DNA of 64,000 bases, taken from contig CALGSZ010000055.1 in assembly GCA_937901745.1 (NCBI GenBank), forward strand, positions 86,513 through 150,512. Direction: 5' to 3'. Below the pieces are notes generated by a model. It ran no database searches. It was not told where the DNA came from and saw only the letters and a list, made by a program, of their open reading frames with translations. This document shows positions 36,064-43,693 of the stretch, piece after piece. The stretch comes from an uncultured Chloroflexota bacterium (GTDB taxonomy: Bacteria > Chloroflexota > Chloroflexia > Thermomicrobiales > UBA6265). The position numbers and the translations under genes are program-made. The first letter of the stretch is position 1; every line of letters begins with the position of its first letter.

Positions 36064-37473
36064 GTGAGCGACGGACGGCAGCAGGGTAAGTGGCATATCG
36101 GAGTCGTCGGCGGTGGCATCGCGGGCCTGACCGCTGCCTACCGTCTGGCGAAAGCCGGGCACCGGGTCACGCTCTGGGAGCGTGGCTCCCGCCTGGGAGG
36201 ACAAGCGGCGGCCTTCCCAGTCTCCGGCGGCGATCTCGAATACTTCTATCACCACCTCTTCCAGAGCGACCGGGAGATCGTCGCGCTGATCGAAGAGCTC
36301 GGCATCGCCGACCATCTCCTTTGGCTGCCGTCAAACGTTGGCTACTTCGCGGACGGGAAGATCTACCCGCTCAACGGCGCCCTCGACCTCCTCAAGCTCG
36401 ACGTCATCCCCTTCCACGACCGCGTCCGGCTTGGTCTGGTCACGGCGTATCTGCAGCGCGTGCGCGACTGGAAGAAGTTCGAGAAGGTAACGGCCGAAGA
36501 GTGGTTGCGCCGCGCGGTGGGGGATCGCGCCTACGAGAAGACGTGGGGAGCGCAGCTCGAAGCCAAGTTCGGCAGCTACCATGATCAGATCGCAATGGTC
36601 TGGTTCTGGGGAAAGATCTGGCTGCGCACGACGTCCCGCCGCTCCCCGCTCGACCAAGAGAAGCTTGGCTACATCCGCGGCAGCTTCAATGTGCTGATCG
36701 ATGCGCTCGCGCGCGCCGCTGAGCGAGCCGGCGCGGAAATCCACGTCGGCCGCGGCCCCACACAGCTTCGCCAGCGGGCCGACCAGACTTGGGATGTCGT
36801 CTTCGAGGGCGATGCCGCGCCGGTTCGGTGCAACGCAGTCGTCGTCACGACCCCCTCGCCTATCTTCTCCCGGCTCGTGCCGGAGTTACCAGAGGATTAC
36901 CGAAAGCGCCTGACGGGTCTGACCTACGAGGCGGCCGCAGTTGTCCTCCTGGAGACGACACGCCCGCTCTCGAACATCTACTGGCTCAACATCGCCGACC
37001 GAGACATGCCGTTCACCGGCGTCATCGAGCACACGAACTTTATGTCACCTTCGGAGTACGGGGGCAAGCACTACATCTATCTCAGCAAGTACATGGAGCC
37101 GGACCACCCGTACTTCACGATGCCTGAGGATCAACTGGTTGAGACGTACCTACCCTATCTCCAGCGCATCAACCCTGCGTTCGAGCGGAGCTGGATCGAA
37201 CGCTGGTGGGTGTTCCGCGAGCGCGCCGCGCAGCCGATCGTGACGCTGAACTACAGCGAGAAAATCCCGCCCCACCGCACCCCCCTGCGGCACTTGTACC
37301 TGGCGAACACGAGCCAGATTTACCCGGAGGACCGGGGCACGAACTACAGCGTCCGACTTGGCAACCGGGTCGCGGCGCTCGTCCTCGAAGATCTCAACGC
37401 CTCGCGCGCGACGGGCAAGCAGCCCTCAAGCAGCGAGGCGAGCGAACCGGAGCCGGCGACCGCCTCCCGCTAA
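36064..37473 (+). CDS. FAD-dependent oxidoreductase (amine oxidase/protoporphyrinogen oxidase-like)
   Basis: A 469-residue flavoprotein. The dinucleotide-binding G-G-G-I-A-G-L-T-A-A-Y (about 16-26) and the following E-R-G-x-x-L-G-G-Q (about 39-47) mark the amine oxidase superfamily FAD fold. A conserved C-terminal FAD region is seen around Y-P-E-D-R-G-T-N-Y-S-V-R (about 420-431). Similar proteins are often found beside glycosyltransferases and polysaccharide genes, so oxidation of a sugar- or isoprenoid-type substrate is possible. It is not clearly HemG/HemY. GTG start; C-terminal 25 residues are polar and disordered. Stands alone, convergent with the metallo-hydrolase. Confidence 0.72.
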   Translation: MSDGRQQGKWHIGVVGGGIAGLTAAYRLAKAGHRVTLWERGSRLGGQAAAFPVSGGDLEYFYHHLFQSDREIVALIEELGIADHLLWLPSNVGYFADGKIYPLNGALDLLKLDVIPFHDRVRLGLVTAYLQRVRDWKKFEKVTAEEWLRRAVGDRAYEKTWGAQLEAKFGSYHDQIAMVWFWGKIWLRTTSRRSPLDQEKLGYIRGSFNVLIDALARAAERAGAEIHVGRGPTQLRQRADQTWDVVFEGDAAPVRCNAVVVTTPSPIFSRLVPELPEDYRKRLTGLTYEAAAVVLLETTRPLSNIYWLNIADRDMPFTGVIEHTNFMSPSEYGGKHYIYLSKYMEPDHPYFTMPEDQLVETYLPYLQRINPAFERSWIERWWVFRERAAQPIVTLNYSEKIPPHRTPLRHLYLANTSQIYPEDRGTNYSVRLGNRVAALVLEDLNASRATGKQPSSSEASEPEPATASR

Positions 37474-37488
37474 CCGTTCCCGGTCACC

Positions 37489-38379
37489 TTAGGCGCTGAC
37501 CCAGATCGACTGACCGTTCTCGATCCGGTGCGTCACTCGTCCTTCCCGCTCCAGATGAGTCAGGAACGCGAAGACCGTCGGATGGAGCAAGTAATAGGAC
37601 GGCGCGTCCGCCACCGGCGCCTCATAGCGTCGCAGAAGGTGCGTCAAAATCTGCTCGGCCGTCATCGGCTCGCGGGCGACGGCGACGATCTCCTCCGCCA
37701 CCTCGACCACCCGCGACCGGTTCAGCTCGATCAACTCGTCCAGCGAGTTCACGCGCGGTCCGTGACCGGGAACTGCAATCGTGTACGAGACCGTTGCGGC
37801 TCGATCGAGCGCGGCGAGGTGGTCGGTCACCGAGTAGAGATACGGGATTCGGTATTTCTCCAGCGCCGTCTCCGGCAGCACGACATCGGCGCAGAAGAAG
37901 ACGCCATCAACGAGGAAGCCGAGCTGATTCGGAGAGTGCCCGCCTAGGGAGACGACCTCGATCTCAATCCCCTCGATCGTCAGCCGCTCTTCCTCGATGA
38001 CGACATCAACCGGACATGGATCGACCAGCATGAACCCGCCGCGCATTGACGCCGGCGGGTCGGCGCCGGCGAAGAGACAGATCGGCTGGAGGAGCGGATA
38101 GCGAACCCACGCCTCATCGAACGCGGGCGCGTAGACGCGGGCTCCCGTGCGCTTGACGATCCAGGCATGCCCGCCGTGATGATCGGCGTGCGCATGTGTC
38201 GTCAGGATCGCGGTTACTTCACCCTTCAGCTCCTCGCGTACCGCCTTGAGCGCCTTACGCGCGCTCGTCTCGTTCAACCCTGTATCAATCAGAACACATT
38301 TCCCGTTCTCGCCGCGTAGCACGCCAATGTTGACTCCGCCAGGCACCAAAGCCACTCGCGGCGTCAGCTCCTCGATCAC
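37489..38379 (-). CDS. MBL-fold metallo-hydrolase
   Basis: Metallo-beta-lactamase fold hydrolase with a two-metal site. The motif T-H-A-H-A-D-H-H-G-G (about residues 60-69) supplies the metal ligands; G-G-H-S-P (about 145) and P-G-H-G-P (about 205) supply further ones. A C-terminal helical extension (about 215-296) resembles the winged-helix LACTB2-like tail with L-T-H-L-x-R-E-G-R. I place the start at GTG 38379 because GGAGGAG lies 4-5 nt before it; a GTG at 38421 would add 14 residues but coincides with a TATAGT element. Substrate unknown (thioester, phosphodiester or similar). Divergent from pyrB. Confidence 0.75.
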   Translation of the reverse strand: MIEELTPRVALVPGGVNIGVLRGENGKCVLIDTGLNETSARKALKAVREELKGEVTAILTTHAHADHHGGHAWIVKRTGARVYAPAFDEAWVRYPLLQPICLFAGADPPASMRGGFMLVDPCPVDVVIEEERLTIEGIEIEVVSLGGHSPNQLGFLVDGVFFCADVVLPETALEKYRIPYLYSVTDHLAALDRAATVSYTIAVPGHGPRVNSLDELIELNRSRVVEVAEEIVAVAREPMTAEQILTHLLRRYEAPVADAPSYYLLHPTVFAFLTHLEREGRVTHRIENGQSIWVSA

Positions 38380-38420
38380 TCCGCTCCTCCGCACAATACG
38401 CCAGTACTCTCCATTCCCCA

Positions 38421-38426
38421 CTATAC
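38421..38426 (-). promoter_or_regulatory. Candidate -10 box of the MBL hydrolase gene
   Basis: Minus-strand TATAGT, about 42 nt before the preferred GTG. The opposite strand reads TATACT (38422-38427) and could serve pyrB. No good -35 on either side. Confidence 0.35.
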
Positions 38427-38527
38427 TTCGCGCCGGCCCGGCCGGGCGGCCGGCGGTCAGCGATCGCCCGGGACCACGCCCCGACCGGCTATCGGCTTTC
38501 GGTTCTTGGCTGGATGCGAGGGGAGCG

Positions 38528-39451
38528 GTGCGTCACATCGTCGAGGTCGGGCAGTTCACGCGGGCTGACATCGAGCGGCTCTTCGCCAGGGCAGATCGTA
38601 TGCGGCAACTCCCGCGAGGAGCGGCTCCGCTGGCCGGCCGGATTCTCGCCACAATCTTCTACGAGCCCTCAACCCGAACGCGGCTCAGCTTCGAGACAGC
38701 GATGCTCCGGCTCGGGGGACAGGTCATCTCCACCGAGAACGCGCGCGAATTCTCGTCCGCGATCAAAGGGGAATCGGTCGAGGATACGGTCAGGATCGTC
38801 GAGGGGTACGCCGACGCGATCGTGATCCGGCATTACGAGCAGGGCGCGGCCCGGCGCGCGGCATCCGTCGCCTCGGTCCCGATCATCAACGGCGGCGACG
38901 GTCCCGGCGAGCATCCGACGCAGGCACTGCTCGACCTCTACACCATCGGCCACGAGCTCGGACGCATTGATGGCCTGAAAGTCGCGCTCGTCGGCGATCT
39001 CCGCTATGGCCGCGCGGTACGCTCGCTCGCGCTCCTCTTCGGCCTAACCCAGGGAACGGAGCTGATCTTCGTGTCGCCACCGGCCGTGCCAATGGGCGCC
39101 GACGTGCGGGAAGCGCTCGATCGCGCCGGCGTCCGCTACCGGGACGAAACCGACCTCGCGTCCGTCCTGCCGGAGGTTGACGTCGTCTACCAGACGCGGA
39201 TCCAGCGGGAGCGGTTCCCGACGCTCGCCGAATATGAGGCATCTCGCGGCGTCTACATCATCGACAAGGAGGCGATGGAGCGGCTGAATCCGAACGCGAT
39301 CGTGCTCCATCCGCTGCCGCGCGTCGATGAGATCACGCCGGAAGTCGACGCCGACCCGCGCGCCGCGTACTTCCGGCAGGCCCACAACGGCGTCTACATC
39401 CGCATGGCGCTGCTCGAAATGTTGATCGGGGACGAAAGCCGCACGGCTTGA
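38528..39451 (+). CDS. pyrB: Aspartate carbamoyltransferase catalytic subunit
   Basis: Joins carbamoyl phosphate and aspartate to carbamoyl aspartate, the committed step of pyrimidine synthesis. The 307-residue protein has the phosphate motif Y-E-P-S-T-R-T-R-L-S-F (about 43-53). The H-P-T-Q motif follows (about 124-127), then D-L-R-Y-G-R-A (about 155-161) and H-P-L-P-R (about 256-260), all full-length features. The GTG at 38528 fits the usual N-terminus; GAGGGGAG overlaps closely upstream. The frame is open further upstream but those residues look non-coding. No pyrC or pyrR is adjacent, so it is a lone pyr gene here. Confidence 0.94.
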   Translation: MRHIVEVGQFTRADIERLFARADRMRQLPRGAAPLAGRILATIFYEPSTRTRLSFETAMLRLGGQVISTENAREFSSAIKGESVEDTVRIVEGYADAIVIRHYEQGAARRAASVASVPIINGGDGPGEHPTQALLDLYTIGHELGRIDGLKVALVGDLRYGRAVRSLALLFGLTQGTELIFVSPPAVPMGADVREALDRAGVRYRDETDLASVLPEVDVVYQTRIQRERFPTLAEYEASRGVYIIDKEAMERLNPNAIVLHPLPRVDEITPEVDADPRAAYFRQAHNGVYIRMALLEMLIGDESRTA

Positions 39452-39472
39452 TGGAGCCAGGTACGATCAGAC

Positions 39473-40918
39473 TCACCGCTCCTCGGCGGTCAATGTCTCC
39501 GGTCCTTGGCGGTGGCGCGTTCGAATCGCCTCCCAGCGCGCCGCCTCTGCTTGCTTGCGCCGGAGGACGCTGAGCGCGCCGAACGCGCCGATGATTGCCG
39601 CCACAACGAGCAAGACCTGGATGACGCCGAAGAGATCGGCAAAGGCCGCGGCGAAGAAGATCGGCACGAACGACACCGTATTCGAGATGGTGAAGAAGGT
39701 CGCGTAGACGCGGGCGCGGATCTGTTCGTGCGACCGCTCCTGGAGCAGTGTCTGAGCCGGCACCAGGATGAACGCGTTGCAGATGCCGAGGATCGCCGCA
39801 AGGACCGCCGTGGTCGTCGTTATCAGCCCCGCTGGCGCGTCGCCGCCGATCCAGACGAAATTGAGGAAGTCCTTGCTGATCGCGAGACAGGCCAGAGCGA
39901 TGCCGGCCGCGGCCAGCGCCCAATCGATTATTGATGACCGCTCGAACCGCTGAGTCAGCCGGGTGACCAGGAAGACGCCGACGAACACGCCGACTCCCGC
40001 CGGCCCGACGACGTAGCCGATGTCCTCCTTCGGCAGGCCGACCACATCGCTGACGAATTCCGGACCGAGCGCGGCGACCATGAGGAACGTCGTCGCGGCG
40101 ATCGTCAGGTAGGTGATGGCTCGCATCAGCAGCGGGTCTTGGAGGATAAAGACGAGCCCCTCCTTGACGTTGCTCAGGAGGCGCTGCATGGGGTGCATCG
40201 GTTCCAGCGCCCAAGCGCCGGAGGTCGCTTCCAGCGGCGGCAGCGTCATCACCAAGCCCATCGCGGCGAGGAAGAAGACGACGGTCACCGCGAACAACCA
40301 CTCGACGCCGATGATCTTCACCAGCACCGGTCCGAACGTGGCGAACCCGGCTAGCTGAGCGCCGGTGAACGTGAGGTTGAAGAGCGCGTTGGCGTGCATC
40401 AGCTGGGTGCGGCTGACCAGCTGCGGGATCGAGGCGCCCTGAGCCGGGGCGAAGAACTGGCCAGCGATGCCGAAGAGGAACGTAACAACGTAATGCGCGA
40501 TGAGGATGGTGGTGAGATGCCAGCCGGGCTGAATGATGAGAAAGCAGATGACCGCCACCGCGCGCAAGAGATTGGTCACTGCCATGACCATGCGGCGGTT
40601 GTAGCGGTCGGCGACCACGCCCGCAATCGGGCCGAAGAGGACCGAGGGTAGCGAGAAGGCGAGAATGACTAGGCTGACGGCCGTGTTCGCCGACCGGACG
40701 TCGTGGATCTCGATGATGCCGCGCACCCGCAAGAGGAGCGCGAAGTTGACCATGTTGTTGGCGGTTTGGGAAATCGCCTGAGCGAGCCAGAGGCGCAAGA
40801 ACGGGCCATTACGCAGGACACCCCGCAGCCCGTTCCCCGGCGCAGGGGATTCCGCCGAGCCGGCTTCGTTTGGCCGATCGAGGCGCCGGCGGACCGGGAG
40901 CCGCCGGTCGTTCGTCAC
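39473..40918 (-). CDS. MFS transporter
   Basis: Major facilitator superfamily permease of 481 residues with about 12 hydrophobic segments. The cytoplasmic loop after helix 2 has the family-like G-V-V-A-D-R-Y-N-R-R (about 84-93). It resembles the MFS_3/enterobactin-exporter-like group, often annotated as drug or metabolite efflux. Substrate unknown. It starts in a GTGA overlap with the DUF951 gene and is the last gene of the recN-ybaB-DUF951 group. The C-terminal tail is charged. Confidence 0.82.
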   Translation of the reverse strand: MTNDRRLPVRRRLDRPNEAGSAESPAPGNGLRGVLRNGPFLRLWLAQAISQTANNMVNFALLLRVRGIIEIHDVRSANTAVSLVILAFSLPSVLFGPIAGVVADRYNRRMVMAVTNLLRAVAVICFLIIQPGWHLTTILIAHYVVTFLFGIAGQFFAPAQGASIPQLVSRTQLMHANALFNLTFTGAQLAGFATFGPVLVKIIGVEWLFAVTVVFFLAAMGLVMTLPPLEATSGAWALEPMHPMQRLLSNVKEGLVFILQDPLLMRAITYLTIAATTFLMVAALGPEFVSDVVGLPKEDIGYVVGPAGVGVFVGVFLVTRLTQRFERSSIIDWALAAAGIALACLAISKDFLNFVWIGGDAPAGLITTTTAVLAAILGICNAFILVPAQTLLQERSHEQIRARVYATFFTISNTVSFVPIFFAAAFADLFGVIQVLLVVAAIIGAFGALSVLRRKQAEAARWEAIRTRHRQGPETLTAEER

Positions 40919-41217
40919 GGCGTTGCCACCCGCGGGTCGCCCTCAGCGCCCGCCGGATCCGCTTTGTTGTCGTTGGCCGCTTGGACCAGCGCCAGGGCCG
41001 CCTCGTAGCCGGGGCCCCGCGCGAGGAAGGTCTTCAAACGCTTTTCGACCTGGCGCCGGGGCAGGAGCACCTTTCGCTCACACCCGTGGCAGCGCAGTCC
41101 GATGTCGGCGCCCAAGCGGACGACCGTCCAATCGTAACTACCGCAAGGATGAGGCTTCCGCAACCGGACGACATCGCCGATGAAGAAGTCGAGCGGCTCC
41201 CCTCGGCGGATCGTCAT
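40915..41217 (-). CDS. DUF951 family protein
   Basis: A 100-residue soluble protein. The family core is plain: D-V-V-R-L-R-K-P-H-P-C-G-S-Y-D-W (about 14-29), V-R-L-G-A-D-I-G-L-R-C-H-G-C-E-R (about 32-47). The spaced cysteines C24, C42 and C45 suggest metal binding. Function is not established; members lie near ychF, rpsF or chromosome-partition genes in Firmicutes. I chose ATG 41217 because GGAG lies 6 nt upstream; the frame is open 12 codons further. The last 30 residues are disordered. Overlaps the MFS gene by 4 nt. Confidence 0.8.
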   Translation of the reverse strand: MTIRRGEPLDFFIGDVVRLRKPHPCGSYDWTVVRLGADIGLRCHGCERKVLLPRRQVEKRLKTFLARGPGYEAALALVQAANDNKADPAGAEGDPRVATP

Positions 41218-41281
41218 CGAAGTCTCCAACACCACGCTCGTCCCCATGCCCACGGCGCGTTTTCAGGCTGGGATGCGCTCG

Positions 41282-41581
41282 CTAGAACGGCAGGCCGAGC
41301 CCGCCCGTCAGCGCGCCGAGCTTCTCCTCGCCGAGCGCGCGGGCCTTTTCCATCGCGTCGTTGATGGCGGCAGTGATCATGTCTTCGAGCATCTCGACGT
41401 CGTTCGGGTCCACGGCGCTCGGATCGATCTTGATCCCCTTGAATTCCCGCTGACCGTTGACCTGAACGGTGACGACGCCCCCGCCGGCCGATCCCTCGAC
41501 GACGGTGTTCGCGAGCTCCTCCTGAATCTTCAGGACACGATTCTGCATTTGCTGGAGCATCTTCATGTTGATGCCCGACAT
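41282..41581 (-). CDS. ybaB: YbaB/EbfC family nucleoid-associated protein
   Basis: Small dimeric DNA-binding protein that coats the nucleoid; often near recR or dnaX. The 99-residue protein starts M-S-G-I-N-M-K-M-L-Q-Q-M-Q-N (helix 1). Its V-x-G-S-A-G-G-G-V-V-x-V beta core and I-D-P-S-A-V-D-P-x-D segment are the family core, followed by an amphipathic C-terminal helix and a Gly/Leu tail. Start ATG 41581 is set by GAGGAGAAG upstream. Lies between recN and DUF951. recR is not present here. Confidence 0.9.
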   Translation of the reverse strand: MSGINMKMLQQMQNRVLKIQEELANTVVEGSAGGGVVTVQVNGQREFKGIKIDPSAVDPNDVEMLEDMITAAINDAMEKARALGEEKLGALTGGLGLPF

Positions 41582-41668
41582 GGACTTCTCCTCTGGCACT
41601 CTCGGCGATACCGGCCAGCCTCGATCCATCGCCGGATCAGCACGGCAGCTGGCGACGGCCAGTATACG

Positions 41669-43468
41669 TTAGGTCCGGGAAACGGCTGTCAATTCCGGCT
41701 CACGGGCCGCCTGCATCCACGCCTCCACCCGCCGAAGCATCTCTCGCGCGTTCGCCCGCGACGCCTCGGTCACCGGCTCCCCATCGAGCATCGCGGCCAG
41801 CTCGTCGATCCGGTCCTCGCCGCGAATCTGCCGTACCCGAGAGACGGTACGGCCATCCTCCTCGCCCTTCGTGATCCGGAAGTGCGTCGAGGCGAAGGCC
41901 GCAATCTGCGGCAGGTGCGTGATGACGAGCACTTGGTGGCGATCGGTCAGGCTCCAGAGCTTTTCGCCGACGACCTGGCCCGAGCGCCCACCGACGCCGA
42001 CGTCAACCTCATCGAAGACAAGCGTCGGCGTCTCATCCGCTGCCGAGAGGATCGACTTGAGCGCGAGCATCAACCGCGCCATCTCACCGCCGGATGCGAT
42101 ACGCGCCAGCGGCTTGAGCGCCTCCCCGGCGTTCGGCGCGAGCAAGAACTCGACGCGATCGGCGCCGGTCTCGTCGAAGGCAACCTCAATGGGTCCGTCC
42201 TCAGTCTCGAGCAGAAGACCACCCTCTCGCGGCTCATGGCGGAACGAAACGGCGAACTGCGCCCGGCCCATGTTGAGCTCGGCAATCGCCTCCTCCGTCA
42301 TGCGCGAGAGGCGATCCGCCGCCGCGCGCCGCGCCCGTGACAGCTCGGTAGCCACCCGACCAAGCTCGGTGCGCAGCCGTTCCTCCTCTTCTCGCAGCGC
42401 GTCAAGATCGACCTCGTCACCCGTTAGCGTCGCCAGCTCTCGCGCCGCCTCTTCCCCGTAGGCGATGACCTCCTCAACCGTCGCGCCGTATTTGCGCTTG
42501 AGGCGCTTGATGAGATCCAATCGCTCCTCGACCGCTTCCAGGCGTGCCGGATCGGCTTCGATGGTGTCGCGATAGTTCCGCACCTCGCCCGTTACGTCTT
42601 CGAGGAGGTAGACGAGCTCTTCGACGCGCGAGCCGAGCCCGGCCAGCGCCTGATCGAGCGATCCGGCTTGCGCCAACTGGCGCGCCGCGGCGCGAAGTGC
42701 CGGTAAGGCGCCGGTCACCGTCGCGCCGGCGAATCCCTCGTCATCGCTGCCGGCCAACAGGTCATAGATTGCCGCCGCTTCGGTCGCGAGCTGTTCGGCA
42801 TTGGCGAGCACCGTTCGCTCGGCCAGCAGCTCCTCTTCCTCCCCAGGTCGAAGCTGCGCGGCCTCGATCTCGCGTACCTGGAACTCGAGCAGATCCACGC
42901 GCTGCGCCCGTTCGCGGGCGCCAGTCACGATGTCGTCAATGCGTTGGCGAACACGGCTCCACTCGCGGACGAGCTCGCCGAACCGATCTCGCTGCTGGGT
43001 CAGACCGGCGAAGCGATCAAGCAGGTCAAGGTGCGCCGCCGGACGGAGCAGCGAGAGGTGATCGCTCTGACCGTGGATGTCGACGAGGAGCGCGCCGAGC
43101 CGGGCGAGCATCCCTGCCGTCGCCGAACGGCCGTTGATCCGCGCGGACGACCGGCCACCGGCGCTCAGCTCACGGCTGAGGATGACGATCCCGTCGTCGG
43201 GCTCGACGCCGAGATCATTCAGCGTCGCGGCGAAATCCGGTCGGTCCGCGATCGCGCTTACGTCGAAGGTCGCCTCGACGCGAGCGACACGGCTACCTGT
43301 TCGCACGACATCAGCGCCGACGCGCTCGCCCAGCACGGCGCCCAACGCGTCGATGATGATGGATTTGCCCGCGCCAGTCTCGCCGGTCAGGACGTTGAGC
43401 CCCGGCTCGAACGGGATGCGCAGATGATCGATGATGGCGAAGTCGTCGATCGAGAGCTCGAGGAGCAT
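41669..43468 (-). CDS. recN: DNA repair protein RecN
   Basis: SMC-like ATPase that acts early at DNA double-strand breaks. The 599-residue protein has Walker A G-E-T-G-A-G-K-S at residues 29-36. Long coiled coils (about 160-400) flank a hinge, and a C-terminal ATPase lobe has I-A-S-G-G-E-M-A-R-L (signature) and L-V-F-D-E-V-D-V-G-V-G-G (Walker B). In many bacteria recN is SOS-induced; no GAAC-N4-GTTC box is visible upstream, so LexA control is not supported here. The ribosome binding site is weak. First gene of the recN-ybaB-DUF951-MFS group. Confidence 0.96.
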   Translation of the reverse strand: MLLELSIDDFAIIDHLRIPFEPGLNVLTGETGAGKSIIIDALGAVLGERVGADVVRTGSRVARVEATFDVSAIADRPDFAATLNDLGVEPDDGIVILSRELSAGGRSSARINGRSATAGMLARLGALLVDIHGQSDHLSLLRPAAHLDLLDRFAGLTQQRDRFGELVREWSRVRQRIDDIVTGARERAQRVDLLEFQVREIEAAQLRPGEEEELLAERTVLANAEQLATEAAAIYDLLAGSDDEGFAGATVTGALPALRAAARQLAQAGSLDQALAGLGSRVEELVYLLEDVTGEVRNYRDTIEADPARLEAVEERLDLIKRLKRKYGATVEEVIAYGEEAARELATLTGDEVDLDALREEEERLRTELGRVATELSRARRAAADRLSRMTEEAIAELNMGRAQFAVSFRHEPREGGLLLETEDGPIEVAFDETGADRVEFLLAPNAGEALKPLARIASGGEMARLMLALKSILSAADETPTLVFDEVDVGVGGRSGQVVGEKLWSLTDRHQVLVITHLPQIAAFASTHFRITKGEEDGRTVSRVRQIRGEDRIDELAAMLDGEPVTEASRANAREMLRRVEAWMQAAREPELTAVSRT

Positions 43469-43624
43469 GGTTCCGTTGACTCGGATGGCGATGCCGCTAT
43501 CGCATCGCGCGGTTCGGGCAGGATGATGCGCGACGCCACCACGTCACGCTTCTGACGCTCCGTCGATGGCATCGCTACCGTGAATTGTAGTCGCGGACTG
43601 GGAGACGATGCGGACAGCACAGGC

Positions 43625-43669
43625 AAAGGCGCGCCAGCCCGTTATACGGGAATGATCCGGCGCGCCTTT
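43625..43669. terminator. Bidirectional terminator between recN and the molybdenum hydroxylase gene
   Basis: Perfect 11-bp inverted repeat AAAGGCGCGCC/GGCGCGCCTTT with an inner CCCGT-tat-ACGGG stem. Both strands end in TTT. It follows the molybdenum hydroxylase stop on the minus strand and precedes recN. Confidence 0.8.
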
Positions 43670-43693
43670 GTTCGATTCGACAGCCGAGGCTGT

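Noticed and set aside
39473..40918. Plus-strand frames opposite the MFS gene with many charged residues
   Set aside because: Composition is that of antisense shadows; the minus-strand frame has 12 hydrophobic segments and is coupled to DUF951.
43469..43560. SOS box before recN
   Set aside because: No GAAC-N4-GTTC palindrome; only a single GTTC half-site on one strand.
43387..43626. 79-codon minus-strand ORF overlapping the start of recN
   Set aside because: Part of its frame is antisense-free but it overlaps the recN start and has serine-rich composition typical of a frame shadow; no ribosome binding site.
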